A stretch of DNA of 64,000 nucleotides, from assembly GCA_964478625.1 (NCBI GenBank), contig CAYZJH010000013.1, positions 1-64,000 on the forward strand, read 5' to 3'. Position numbers and translations under genes: made by a program. A model generated the notes under the pieces. The model was not told where the DNA came from and did no database searches. It saw only the letters and a list, made by a program, of their open reading frames with translations. The DNA is from SKZT01 sp964478625 (GTDB taxonomy: Bacteria; Desulfobacterota; Desulfobacteria; Desulfobacterales; SKZT01). Shown piece after piece: positions 34,378 through 43,639 of the stretch; the stretch's first letter is position 1, and the number at the start of each line of letters is the position of its first letter.

Positions 34378-35217
34378 CTATTGGGCCAGTCCTTTTTTTC
34401 TCAAAAGATTGCCGGGTTCAGTCAGGTGCATCCGGAAATTCCGTATTGAACAATTCTGCCCCTCAAAAGCCAGGCGCATTAATTCGGTAAAATAAAAAAC
34501 CGGAATTTTCGGAATCTCTGATTCAGCTTGCACCATATCCAGATTATTCTGACATAAAGGACATGATACGATAATAGCCTCCGCACCAGCCTGATAAGCT
34601 TTTTTAATCAACCGTGTCGAAAGATTGAACTGAATATCTCGTCTTCCGATACCAATACTGGCTCCACAGCAAGTTGCTTTATAAGACCAGTCCAATGAGA
34701 CTGCACCCAATGCAGCCGCTATTTTATCTAATGTTTGAGGATTTTCATAATCGCTAAACCCCGTGATTTTCGGGGGGCGAACCATTTGACACCCATAGTA
34801 GCTAACCAAATGCAGGCCGTTGAGCGGCAGAACCACTTTTTGCCTGATTTGCTCTATCATCCCCGGTTCTGCCAAGAATCGGGTCATATCGTAGACTTTT
34901 GATTTTCCGGTCACTTCCCATGGAACATCATAGATATTTTTCAAAATCATTTTTCTGGAGTAAGTGAGACGATTAAAACAGTTGGCACATGGAGATACGA
35001 TATCTAAACCCATTTTTTCGGCAGCCGCAAGATTTTTGGCGGGAAGCAATACCGCCATGGTATCACTCAGGCTGTGCGCCGCAGTCGCGCCACAACAGGT
35101 CCAATCATCTATTTCTACCAATCGGGTATCTAATTTATCAAATACGGCGGTAATCGAACGATGATAATCATTGGCCATTCCTTCCAGGGAACAGCCCGGA
35201 TAAAAGGCCAGGTTCAT
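34378..35217 (-). CDS. hdrB: HdrB-like subunit, two CCG domains
   Basis: A 279-aa protein of the HdrB family, which in methanogens holds two non-cubane [4Fe-4S] clusters that reduce a disulfide. Both CCG domains are complete: C9, CCG 41-43 and CANC 77-80 in the first; C143, CCG 183-185 and C219/C222 in the second. The frame is open to 35253, but ATG 35217 is chosen because GGGGGAC lies just before it and it avoids a 20-bp overlap with hdrC. It sits between hdrC and hdrA in one operon. In sulfate reducers the substrate is not CoM-S-S-CoB; a thiol/disulfide such as DsrC-type trisulfide or another is only a guess. Confidence 0.92.
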   Translation of the reverse strand: MNLAFYPGCSLEGMANDYHRSITAVFDKLDTRLVEIDDWTCCGATAAHSLSDTMAVLLPAKNLAAAEKMGLDIVSPCANCFNRLTYSRKMILKNIYDVPWEVTGKSKVYDMTRFLAEPGMIEQIRQKVVLPLNGLHLVSYYGCQMVRPPKITGFSDYENPQTLDKIAAALGAVSLDWSYKATCCGASIGIGRRDIQFNLSTRLIKKAYQAGAEAIIVSCPLCQNNLDMVQAESEIPKIPVFYFTELMRLAFEGQNCSIRNFRMHLTEPGNLLRKKGLAQ

Positions 35218-35233
35218 AGTATAGTCCCCCGTC

Positions 35234-35851
35234 TTATTTTCTGCAGATTTCACGAATTTTTTTCATTTCCTTACATCGATGAGGAAAGAGTTTAAGCTTT
35301 CCTTTCCGAAGCATTTCCAATCCCAGAAGCAGTTCTTCTTTTAATACACCGGTTTTGATCTTCTCTTTCAACACATCAGGATTCCGGTTTAATGACCCAA
35401 TGAGCCAGAATTCATTCACTCTTCCAAAACGCTGGAGTTCATTGACAAAAGTCTCATGAAAAACGGCGAGTATTTTTTCCGAGGGAACGACCGTTGAACG
35501 AAACGCCATGTTACGCATGTAGTTGATTGTTTTGGCGACATCCACACTATTGGGACAGTATGTGGTACACATTTCACAGGAAAGACAAACCCAGATGGTT
35601 GTCGATTTCAAAAGCTCCTCGCGCCATCCCAACTGAACATACCGAATCACCTGGTGCGGGTTGACATCCATGTAAACACTCACAGGGCATGCGTTGGTAC
35701 ATCGTTCACATTGATAGCAGGCTGAAATATTGGCACCGGTTTCACCTTCTGTTTTTTTGAGAAAATGGTCCCCTCTATCCCCTATGAGACGTCGTTGCCC
35801 CGATGATCCCGACGGCCTGTTCGCGACTGATTTTTCATCACCAATTACCAT
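35234..35851 (-). CDS. hdrC: HdrC-like subunit, two [4Fe-4S] clusters
   Basis: A 205-aa iron-sulfur protein that links HdrA to HdrB. Two CxxCxxCxxxC motifs are seen at 45-55 (CYQCERCTNAC) and 89-99 (CLSCEMCTTYC), the standard HdrC pair, followed by a helical C-terminal half. An N-terminal extension of about 40 polar residues precedes the first cluster and may in part be untranslated if an internal start is used. It lies 34 bp after the ftsH stop on the same strand, so ftsH and hdrCBA could be one transcript. Confidence 0.92.
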   Translation of the reverse strand: MVIGDEKSVANRPSGSSGQRRLIGDRGDHFLKKTEGETGANISACYQCERCTNACPVSVYMDVNPHQVIRYVQLGWREELLKSTTIWVCLSCEMCTTYCPNSVDVAKTINYMRNMAFRSTVVPSEKILAVFHETFVNELQRFGRVNEFWLIGSLNRNPDVLKEKIKTGVLKEELLLGLEMLRKGKLKLFPHRCKEMKKIREICRK

Positions 35852-35885
35852 GAATGATCTCCTGTCAATGTCGGATCAAAGCATT

Positions 35886-37826
35886 CTATACCTGTTCAAC
35901 AGGGCCGATCAGGTCCAGTACATCCTGCCTTGTAAGCGTTTCATGCTCCAGAAGACTTTCCACCAGAATATCGAGTTTATCCCGATTCTGTTTCAGCGTT
36001 TCGATAGCCTTATTTTCCATATCCTGAAGAATTCGCAGGACTTCCTGATCAATAATTCGCGCGGTGTTTTCGCTAAAATCCTTGGGCTCTGCGATTTCCT
36101 TGCCGATAAACGGATGCTTTTCACCCTGTCGAAAAGTTGCCGGGCCAAGCTTTTCACTCATTCCCCATTGGCAGACCATTTGTCTTGCAAGCTGGGAAGC
36201 TCTTCGAAGATCATCACCGGCCCCTGTTGTAATATCATTGAACATCACTTTTTCAGCAGCCCTGCCTCCAAGCATAACAGAAATTCGATTTAAAAGATAC
36301 TGTCTTCCCAGATAGTGCCGGTCCTCCTTCGGAATCTGCTCGGTTGCCCCCAGGGACCGCCCTCGTGGTATAATCGTCACTTTTTCCAAGGGATCGGCTC
36401 CGGGCAAAAACAAGGCCATCAAGGCATGACCGGCTTCATGACAGGCAACAGCTCTCTTTTCCTCATCACTGACAACATCCTCACGTTCAATACCCATGAT
36501 AATTTTGTCCCGCCCCTGGATAAACTCTTCCATCTCCACTTTTGATTTTTCTTTCCTCGCTGCCAGCAAGGCAGCTTCATTGACCAGATTTTTCAGATCT
36601 GCACCTGAAAATCCAACAGTCATTCTGGCAATTTTCTCAAGATCCACATCATCGGCAATAGGCACATCTCTGATATGAATCTTTACAATTTCTACCCGAG
36701 CCTTCAGCTGAGGCCTCTCCAGGGTGATATGCCTGTCAAAGCGACCAGGACGAACCAATGCCGGGTCCAAAACATCGGGGCGATTGGTAGCAGCCATGAC
36801 AACCACATTTTGCCTGGGTGAAAACCCGTCCATTTCAGCAAGAATCTGGTTCAAAGTCTGCTCCCGTTCATCATGCCCCCCTCCCAATCCGGTTCCGCGC
36901 ACACGACCTATGGAGTCAATTTCATCAATAAAAATAATCGACGGAGAATCCTTTTTGGCATTGTCAAACATGTCCCGAACCCGCGACGCACCCACACCGA
37001 CAAACATTTCAATAAATTCACTTCCGCTGATGCTGAAAAAGGGAACACCGGCCTCACCCGCAGTTGCCCTTGCCAGAAGGGTCTTTCCGACTCCAGGGGG
37101 GCCCACCAGCAAAATCCCTTTGGGCATTTCAGCCCCTAAAGCCTGAAACCGTGACGGGTCCTTTAAAAATTCCACAACCTCCTTTAATTCCCTTTTTGCA
37201 TTTTCCAGTCCCGCAACATCATGGTAGGTTTGATCGATACTTTCCCTGGTAAATATCTTGGCTCTGGATTTCCCGAAATTAAATATACCCCCGGCACGCC
37301 CCCCCATTCTTTCCTGAAATCTTTTACTGATCCAGATAAAAAAACCGATAATCAGAACCCATGGCAGCAGAGCGATTACGATTCTCCAAAAAACGGATAT
37401 TTCATCGGATCTGGCATATACCTTGACTTCCTTTTCCTCAAGAAGCACCATGAGGCTCGGATCCTCAAAGGGAGGCTTTAACGTTGTAAAACCATCATAG
37501 GCAATCAATTGCCGGGAAGAAGGATCAATCTTTTTTTTGGTATCTTCATCGCCTTCGACTTCCTCCAATGGTTTCTCGACAGGAGTTTTATACATGCCGC
37601 TGATCATTTGGCCCTGAACCGTAATTTCGCGCACATTACCGTCAATCAGCGCCTGTTTGAACTCAGAATAGGAAATTTCATGGATGGTTATGGGGGAATA
37701 TGCCAGTTGCGCGACAAAATAGAGAGTCACAAGCCATATTAACAAAATTCCGAGGATAATTCTCCATTGCGGAAGCCCTTGCCGATAAACCTGATTCAGT
37801 TTGTCTTTTAATTCATTTTTAGGCAT
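35886..37826 (-). CDS. ftsH: ATP-dependent zinc metalloprotease FtsH
   Basis: A 646-aa membrane AAA+ protease that degrades misfolded membrane proteins and some regulators. Features are TM1 at about 21-41, a periplasmic domain (with a charged insert EEVEGDEDTKKK near 88-99), and TM2 at about 146-166. The AAA domain has Walker A GPPGVGKT (242-249), Walker B IIFIDE (297-302) and a pore FVGVGA. The M41 zinc site is HEAGH (463-467). Length is normal. The order in this block is Lon-like protease, response regulator, ftsH, hdrCBA, all on the minus strand. An ftsH in front of hdr genes is unusual and may mean quality control or simple read-through. Confidence 0.96.
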   Translation of the reverse strand: MPKNELKDKLNQVYRQGLPQWRIILGILLIWLVTLYFVAQLAYSPITIHEISYSEFKQALIDGNVREITVQGQMISGMYKTPVEKPLEEVEGDEDTKKKIDPSSRQLIAYDGFTTLKPPFEDPSLMVLLEEKEVKVYARSDEISVFWRIVIALLPWVLIIGFFIWISKRFQERMGGRAGGIFNFGKSRAKIFTRESIDQTYHDVAGLENAKRELKEVVEFLKDPSRFQALGAEMPKGILLVGPPGVGKTLLARATAGEAGVPFFSISGSEFIEMFVGVGASRVRDMFDNAKKDSPSIIFIDEIDSIGRVRGTGLGGGHDEREQTLNQILAEMDGFSPRQNVVVMAATNRPDVLDPALVRPGRFDRHITLERPQLKARVEIVKIHIRDVPIADDVDLEKIARMTVGFSGADLKNLVNEAALLAARKEKSKVEMEEFIQGRDKIIMGIEREDVVSDEEKRAVACHEAGHALMALFLPGADPLEKVTIIPRGRSLGATEQIPKEDRHYLGRQYLLNRISVMLGGRAAEKVMFNDITTGAGDDLRRASQLARQMVCQWGMSEKLGPATFRQGEKHPFIGKEIAEPKDFSENTARIIDQEVLRILQDMENKAIETLKQNRDKLDILVESLLEHETLTRQDVLDLIGPVEQV

Positions 37827-37908
37827 ATTCTCTCCGGGATCAGTTAATGGTTTATTAAATCGATCAGTTTGGGTTCAAACAGGAAGGGATCTTGAGAAAA
37901 ACCTGCTT

Positions 37909-38571
37909 TCAAAACGATTTGGTGACCAGTTTCTTATCGATAGCATATGCAGTGAGTGCCGAGACATTGTGCAAATCCAGCTTTTTCATAATATTGGCCC
38001 TGTGCTTTTCAACAGTTTTTACACTGATTTTGAGAAAATCGGCGATTTCCTTATTTCGATATCCCTCCCCGATGAGTTTCAACACATCCTTTTCCCTTTG
38101 TGTAACCGTGTCCCACGCTGTTGAACCTCTAAAATTTCTCTTACCTTCAAGATATCCAAGCATGACACTTTCGGAAATCCCAGGGCTGATATAGGTTTTT
38201 CCATTCAGTACGCTTTCAATGGCAATCAGAAGTTCATCTCTGCTGGCATCCTTCAAGCAGTATCCATCAGCACCGGATTGAAAGGCTTCCAACACATATT
38301 GATCTGACTCATGAATGGTCAATGCCAGAATTTTGACTTCAGGAAATCGACTTTTGATCTCCTTGATAACGGATATTCCGCTCATTTTCGGCATGGAAAG
38401 GTCCAGCAGAATCAGATCCGGTGCATGTTTTTCAACACATCGTATGGCTTCCAGCCCATTTTCCGCTTCTCCAATGACATGAAGATTTTTTTCCGCCTGA
38501 AGAAGTGCTTTTATCCCTTCTCTCAATAATCTGTGGTCCTCAGCCAAAACAATACTTTTAGGCTTTGCCAT
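37909..38571 (-). CDS. NarL/FixJ-type response regulator
   Basis: A 220-aa transcription regulator. The receiver domain (about 5-120) has the acidic pocket AEDH (11-12), phospho-acceptor D57 in LLDLSMP, and K107-like residue in CLKDAS. The LuxR-type helix-turn-helix is near the C-terminus (about 150-205, LTQREKDVLKLIGEGYRNKEIADFL and KTVEKHRANIMKKL). The frame is open to 38679, but ATG 38571 after GATGAGGATAATC gives the normal NarL start. No sensor kinase is adjacent; the nearest is the hybrid kinase at 55551, which has its own receiver. It lies 82 bp upstream of ftsH in the same direction. Confidence 0.9.
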   Translation of the reverse strand: MAKPKSIVLAEDHRLLREGIKALLQAEKNLHVIGEAENGLEAIRCVEKHAPDLILLDLSMPKMSGISVIKEIKSRFPEVKILALTIHESDQYVLEAFQSGADGYCLKDASRDELLIAIESVLNGKTYISPGISESVMLGYLEGKRNFRGSTAWDTVTQREKDVLKLIGEGYRNKEIADFLKISVKTVEKHRANIMKKLDLHNVSALTAYAIDKKLVTKSF

Positions 38572-38825
38572 TTTGATTATCCTCATCAAGTAAATCTTTT
38601 TTAAAAAACAACCTTTTTGGACCCCAAAAGCTAAAGAGCAATCCTTCCCTAAAATACCATCGCTTTCTATACATGACATGATATCTAAAGTAAATTAGTA
38701 TGCACTTATTTTTCAATCGTTATATCACTTAAAAAAAGAAGTCCTCTTGAGTCCGAAACTTTTCGAGTAAGGAAAAATCAAGTCTTGTCCTGAAAATATT
38801 TATCCGACATGGTCGGATTGCCCCC

Positions 38826-41273
38826 TTAATCCTGTTCATTTCCAGATGTTTTCCTATCGTGCATCTGAAATTTTTTCATCCCCTCTGCCATTTCCATGAG
38901 TTTTCGGTTGACGATGAAATTTAAACTTCCCTCCGGATAAGTGCCGTCATCTCGCTGCTCTCCAGCTTCCACACCTGTTAAAATACTAATGCCATCATCG
39001 ATGGTGCTAACTGCATAGACATGGAATTGACCCTGTTTGACCGCTTCAATCAACTCCTTGTCCAGCATGAGATTAACAACATTTTTTTGGGGTATAACCA
39101 CCCCTTGGTTCCCTGTTAATCCTTTGGCCTTACAGACTTTGAAAAATCCTTCAATTTTCTGGTTGACGCCACCCACAGGTTGAATTTCACCATTTTGATT
39201 GACCGAACCGGTAACCGCGATATCCTGTCTCAGAGGTATGCCCGAAATACTTGAAAGCAGCGCATAAACTTCGGCAGATGATGCGCTATCTCCGTCAACC
39301 CCCTCATAAGACTGCTCAAAACAAATACTTGCTGCAAGAGACAACGGTTTGTCCTGGGCAAATTTTGACCCGATATACCCGCTCAAAATCAACATACCCT
39401 TATCATGAATTTTTCCGCTCAGTTTCGATTCACGCTCAATGTTGATTAAACCGCCCTGCCCCATGTAAGTTTTACAAGTTATTCTTGAAGGTTTTCCAAA
39501 AGATATGTCGCCGAACAGATAAACACTCAGACCATTGACCTGGCCGACCGCACAGCCATCTATATCAATCATGATCTGTCCGCGCCTGATAATTTCGAGA
39601 ATTTTTTCATCCAGTAAATTGTGCCGATATCTTCTCTGCTCAATGGCCTTTTCAACATGTTTGGAAGAAACCATATCCGCACCGTCCCTTTGAGACCAGA
39701 ACACGGATTCTTCAACCATTTCTTTGATCACTGCAAATCTGGAAGAAAGTTTTTCCTGATCGGAAACCAGGCGCGCAGCATACTCAAGCATACTTGCTAC
39801 CCCTGTTGAATCAAAATGGTTATGGCTGCAATCTTCACAGCAACCTGCAATAAAGGAGGCGTAATCCGCCAGGTTTTTATCGGTTCTTTCAACCTCACTG
39901 TCGAAATCGGCCTTGACTCTGAATATCTCCCAGAAGTCCTCATCATAGAGGGAAAGCAGTTGATACAAAAATCCGTGTCCCAAAAGAATCACCTTGACAT
40001 CCAGAGTCATTGGCTGGGGCTTGAGTCCCTGGGGCGGTATGATCCCGAACTGTTCAAATGGATCCTCTATTCTCAACTCGCCGGTTTGAATGGCCCGCTT
40101 TAACGCAGGCCATACCATGGGATTGGTCACCACATCCTTGGCACTTAAAAGAAGATATCCTCCATTTGCAAGATGGACCGCTCCGGGTTTCAGCATGGTA
40201 TGGTCGCTGATATACCCGCCATAGATAAATTTTCTTTCGATTTTTCCAAACAGATTGATATAGTTGGGATTAATTTCGGTAATCACCGGAGGACGTTCGG
40301 ATTTGCTGTTATCAACAAATAAATTAATTTGAAAGGGGACAAATGGATCCTGACCATGGGGCTGCATGCCGGCTGCCGAAATTGGCATGGGCTGAATCTG
40401 CTGGGATGTCGGCTGCTGTTTGAAAATGTCCAGGTTTTCTGAAACGAAATTTTTCAAATCCTTTAGAAATTCTTTAACCCTATTCAAATCCGTATATTTT
40501 TTATTGAGTTTGTTAAAAAGCCGCGATGTAGTAAACTCGGCAACTTTTTTATCATAATCGGTCAACTTCTCCCCGATCTTACGATCAATTTCACGGACTT
40601 TTTCAAACGTCTGATCTAGTTTTTGGGCCAGTTCATGGCGTTTGGTTTCAAGTTCTTCACGCTTTTCCTTATCCAGTTCCAGGTATGCAGCTCTTGACAT
40701 GGCCTCACCATCTTTCATCGGAGCCAATACAGGACCTGAAGAAGTCATCTGGAAGAGAAATCCTTCCTGGCTCGCCTTCTCACCCATCTTTTCCAGAAGG
40801 TTATTCTGTTCAGCACGATTTTCCTCGATGATTTTCTTTCGCCCGGAATTGTAATCGTCACTGGAAAATGCACGTGAAAGGCTTTCCATCAGGTTTTTTT
40901 TAAGCCTTTTGATATCGTTTTTAAGTATTTTTCCGTGGCCCGCCGGAAGGTTGATGATCTGAGGGGTATCCTTGCTGGTAAAGTCATAGACATAACACCA
41001 GTCATCAGGGGCTCCCTTGTTGCTTTTTTCCATCACCTGCTTGATAAAGGATTTTACCATGGAAGTTTTTCCGGTACCCGTAATGCCTGCCACATAAATG
41101 TTATAACCGGGCCGATTCATAAAAAGACCGAACTCTAAAGCTTTAGTTGCTCTGTCTTGTCCGACGAATTCCTGAAGCGGCACAATATCTTTGGTGCATT
41201 TAAAATCAAACAGGTTTGGATCACAATGCCATCTTAAATTTTCAACGGGGATTTTGAATTTTGAAATATCCAT
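38826..41273 (-). CDS. Lon-family AAA+ protease (LonB/COG1067 type)
   Basis: An 815-aa ATP-dependent serine protease. The P-loop is GITGTGKT (63-70). A long helical insertion (about 130-290, EEN/REEL-rich coiled coil) is typical of COG1067, and the AAA domain continues with LANGGYLLLSAKDV. The C-terminal Lon domain carries S663 in DGDSASSAE and K706 in GGVNQKIEGFF. The 43-residue Ser-Lys spacing equals that of E. coli Lon (679/722). The Ser motif has Asp where most Lons have Pro (DGPSAG). The start at 41273 follows GGAGGAT. No membrane helix is obvious. It is oriented toward the regulator-ftsH block but 250 bp away. Confidence 0.92.
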   Translation of the reverse strand: MDISKFKIPVENLRWHCDPNLFDFKCTKDIVPLQEFVGQDRATKALEFGLFMNRPGYNIYVAGITGTGKTSMVKSFIKQVMEKSNKGAPDDWCYVYDFTSKDTPQIINLPAGHGKILKNDIKRLKKNLMESLSRAFSSDDYNSGRKKIIEENRAEQNNLLEKMGEKASQEGFLFQMTSSGPVLAPMKDGEAMSRAAYLELDKEKREELETKRHELAQKLDQTFEKVREIDRKIGEKLTDYDKKVAEFTTSRLFNKLNKKYTDLNRVKEFLKDLKNFVSENLDIFKQQPTSQQIQPMPISAAGMQPHGQDPFVPFQINLFVDNSKSERPPVITEINPNYINLFGKIERKFIYGGYISDHTMLKPGAVHLANGGYLLLSAKDVVTNPMVWPALKRAIQTGELRIEDPFEQFGIIPPQGLKPQPMTLDVKVILLGHGFLYQLLSLYDEDFWEIFRVKADFDSEVERTDKNLADYASFIAGCCEDCSHNHFDSTGVASMLEYAARLVSDQEKLSSRFAVIKEMVEESVFWSQRDGADMVSSKHVEKAIEQRRYRHNLLDEKILEIIRRGQIMIDIDGCAVGQVNGLSVYLFGDISFGKPSRITCKTYMGQGGLINIERESKLSGKIHDKGMLILSGYIGSKFAQDKPLSLAASICFEQSYEGVDGDSASSAEVYALLSSISGIPLRQDIAVTGSVNQNGEIQPVGGVNQKIEGFFKVCKAKGLTGNQGVVIPQKNVVNLMLDKELIEAVKQGQFHVYAVSTIDDGISILTGVEAGEQRDDGTYPEGSLNFIVNRKLMEMAEGMKKFQMHDRKTSGNEQD

Positions 41274-41601
41274 GATATAGATCCTCCGGAATGATTCTTA
41301 TGGTGATTGGCGTTTTAAGATTATTTCCTGTTATAACCTAATGACATTGAAGACATATATTTCATCTTTTGCTCATTTTTATTGACTTTAAACAAGACCT
41401 GTTAATATGCCTCCAAAAATGAACCAAAGTCAAGCAGTCTTCGGAGTTTACTTTGTGAAAATTATTAATAAGGAATCCATAAAAGTATAAAACAAGTTGA
41501 CGATACTAGTTTGTTTTATTAGATTAAGTTAGACTATCGTTTCACTCGTGATTCGATGCTGAAACATCCTTGCAAGGCTTTTTCTGAAAGATTTTCGAAA
41601 A
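41274..41601 (+). other. 328-bp divergent spacer before nicotinate phosphoribosyltransferase
   Basis: No gene is visible. It separates the Lon-like gene (minus) from the pncB-like gene (plus). It contains a sigma-70-type promoter (41497-41525) and AT-rich upstream sequence that could be an UP element. I saw no riboswitch-like fold; NAD-related riboswitches were considered but no conserved core was recognised. Confidence 0.5.
41497..41525 (+). promoter_or_regulatory. Sigma-70-type promoter for the pncB-like gene
   Basis: TTGACG (41497-41502), 17-bp spacer and TAGATT (41520-41525). It lies about 75 bp before the predicted start, in the AT-rich spacer. Good hexamers and exact spacing support it. 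Confidence 0.6.
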
Positions 41602-42969
41602 ATGGGCATGAAAGCGAAAAACTTACATAAAGCGATGTTGACCGACCTCTATGAGCTGACCATGGCAGCATCCTATTATGATCACGAAATGACCGCACCA
41701 GCCACTTTCAGCCTGTTTATTCGCAAATACCCGCCCGATCGAGGTTATTTTGTCAATGTCGGCCTTGAATCTGTATTGGAATTTCTCGAATCCTTTTCTT
41801 TTGACCAGGATGATCTTGATTATTTAGATTCCAAAAATCTTTTTTCTCACGATTTCCTGCATTACCTCAGCCGGCTGCGTTTTACCGGTGACCTTTATGC
41901 CATGGAAGAAGGACGAATATTTTTCAAGGATGAACCCATTCTGGAATTGACAGCACCCATTATCCAGGGACAGCTGGTAGAAACTTTTATTATTAATGCC
42001 GTGAATTTCGGAGTCATTATAGCCACCAAAGCATCCCGTTGCGTTTATGCTGCCAGGGGAAGAAACCTTGTTGATTTTTCTTTACGAAGAACTCATGGAG
42101 CCGATGCAGGGATACAAGCAGCCCGGGCCTGCTATATTGCGGGCTTTTCATCAACAAGCAACGTCCTTGCGGGAAAACTTTATGGGATTCCTGTATCAGG
42201 TACCATGGCGCATTCTTACATCCTGAGTTTCGATGAGGAAATCGAAGCCTTCCGGGCCTATTTCAAATCTTTTCCCAAAAACACCGTGTTGCTGATTGAT
42301 ACCTATGATACCATTGAAGGTGCGAAAAAGGCGGCCAAAGTGGCCAAAGAAATGGCCGGTCAGGGCTTAAAGTTATTAGGGGTCCGTCTTGACAGCGGAG
42401 ATATGGCCCAATTAAGTCAAGTGGTAAGAACTATTTTAAATGATGCGGGGTTAAACGATGTTCTCATTTTTGCCAGCGGGGGTTTCGATGAATTCAGAAT
42501 TGCCGAAAACCTGGAGCGCGGGGCCCTAATAGATGCATTTGGAGTCGGTACCCGAATCGGGGTTTCCGCAGATGCTCCTTATACCAATATCGCCTACAAA
42601 CTGGTTGAATATGAAGGCAAACCTGTCTTGAAATTAAGCTCGGGCAAGCAAAATATCCCTGCACGCAAACAGATTTTCAGAACATGCCGCGAAAAGCGAC
42701 TCACAAAGGATATTATCGGTTTAAGAGATGAAAAATCGGAGGGTGAACAACTGCTGGTTAACGTGATGCAAAATGGAAAACGTACCCGCTCTCAGGAGAC
42801 ACTTCAAGAAATTCGTCACCGGTTTGAAAAGGAATTTCAATCTCTGGACGACTCTTTTAAAACAATCCGTAAACCGAAAATATTTCCCGTTGAGTTGAGT
42901 CCTAAATTAAAAAACCTTCAAGACCAAGTCATTGGAAAACTTAAACACAACATGGCCGTGAATAACTGA
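41602..42969 (+). CDS. pncB: Nicotinate phosphoribosyltransferase
   Basis: A 455-aa enzyme joining nicotinate and PRPP to give nicotinate mononucleotide, the salvage entry to NAD. The signature with the phospho-acceptor histidine is RRTHGADAG (H165), and the N-terminal motif MLTDLYELTMAASYYD is characteristic. The catalytic barrel has LLIDTYDTIEGA and VRLDSGDM, then FASGGFDEF and FGVGTRIGVS. Length fits the longer bacterial subtype. Two ATGs (41602, 41608) are close, with no strong SD. Its product would feed NAD biosynthesis; no other NAD gene is adjacent. The next gene, a small coiled-coil protein, lies 48 bp downstream. Confidence 0.93.
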   Translation: MGMKAKNLHKAMLTDLYELTMAASYYDHEMTAPATFSLFIRKYPPDRGYFVNVGLESVLEFLESFSFDQDDLDYLDSKNLFSHDFLHYLSRLRFTGDLYAMEEGRIFFKDEPILELTAPIIQGQLVETFIINAVNFGVIIATKASRCVYAARGRNLVDFSLRRTHGADAGIQAARACYIAGFSSTSNVLAGKLYGIPVSGTMAHSYILSFDEEIEAFRAYFKSFPKNTVLLIDTYDTIEGAKKAAKVAKEMAGQGLKLLGVRLDSGDMAQLSQVVRTILNDAGLNDVLIFASGGFDEFRIAENLERGALIDAFGVGTRIGVSADAPYTNIAYKLVEYEGKPVLKLSSGKQNIPARKQIFRTCREKRLTKDIIGLRDEKSEGEQLLVNVMQNGKRTRSQETLQEIRHRFEKEFQSLDDSFKTIRKPKIFPVELSPKLKNLQDQVIGKLKHNMAVNN

Positions 42970-43017
42970 TATTTTTATTTCAGACTTTTTTGAACCCTAA
43001 TTTTGAGGAGATTAGAC

Positions 43018-43311
43018 ATGGCAGACAAAAAAGCAATTCTCGAAAACCTGGAAAAACAGCTGAGATCACTTGAATCCGAAATCGCAAAACTGAAGGAACT
43101 GGCAGCCAAAGTTGAAAAAGGCAGCACATTAATCATAGGGGAAGTGGAAAATCTGGAGAATGAAGAAAATATTTTAAAAATGCAACTGAATGATTTGAAA
43201 AAATCCGGGGAAGCTTGGAAAGAGCTGGAACTCGGAGTCAATAAAGAGTTGGAAAATCTCACTTTTAATGTGAATACCGCTTTGAATAAATTTAAGGAAA
43301 GAGTGAAATAA
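43018..43311 (+). CDS. Small coiled-coil protein
   Basis: A 97-aa, almost wholly helical protein with heptad-like spacing (LENLEKQLRSLESEIAKLKEL and further repeats). It has no Cys, no signal peptide and no membrane segment. The frame opens at 43003, but ATG 43018 after GAGGAGATTAGAC is chosen. It resembles small scaffold or partner proteins, but no family is recognised. It follows pncB closely and may share its mRNA. Confidence 0.65.
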   Translation: MADKKAILENLEKQLRSLESEIAKLKELAAKVEKGSTLIIGEVENLENEENILKMQLNDLKKSGEAWKELELGVNKELENLTFNVNTALNKFKERVK

Positions 43312-43475
43312 ACCAGTTTTCGACCTTATGTTCATAGCGGTTTTGTCATCCTTCTAAAATTAAAAGAAACAGTGTGAACAGCTCTGATTCCTGACTTGAT
43401 ATGGTTGACAAACACATTCAAGAACCTTCCGTTAAAACTCTTGAACATCATTTCCTGAGAAATTCAAACACCCAA

Positions 43476-43505
43476 AAGGGGATGTGATCTAAATTCCATC
43501 CCCTT
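43476..43505 (+). terminator. Hairpin after the coiled-coil gene, no T run
   Basis: AAGGGGATG (43476-43484) pairs perfectly with CATCCCCTT (43497-43505) across a 12-nt loop. The next bases are ACCCGCCC, so it is not a classic intrinsic terminator. Confidence 0.3.
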
Positions 43506-43568
43506 ACCCGCCCTTGATGATCATCACCTTAAAAATTTATACTTCTATGGGCTTTCCGCTCATGAGTC

Positions 43569-43597
43569 TTGACCCAAAAAATTGTGAGGTTTATAAT
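43569..43597 (+). promoter_or_regulatory. Near-consensus sigma-70 promoter for the UPF0182 gene
   Basis: TTGACC (43569-43574), exactly 17 bp, then a perfect TATAAT (43592-43597). The transcript would start around 43604, about 35 bp before the ATG at 43640. It is the best promoter match seen in the window. Confidence 0.8.
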
Positions 43598-43639
43598 AAT
43601 TAAATAAACTTTGAATAATACTTGCTTAAGGAGAATGGA

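Larger units (their letters stand above)
43312..43639 (+). other. 328-bp gap with a hairpin and a strong promoter
   Basis: No gene is visible. The 5' part carries a stable 9-bp hairpin (43476-43484 with 43497-43505) without a T run, which may end or stabilise the upstream mRNA. The 3' part carries the near-consensus promoter at 43569-43597. Confidence 0.5.

Noticed and set aside
41274..41601. Riboswitch upstream of pncB
   Set aside because: No conserved aptamer core was recognised; the spacer is explained by a promoter and AT-rich sequence.
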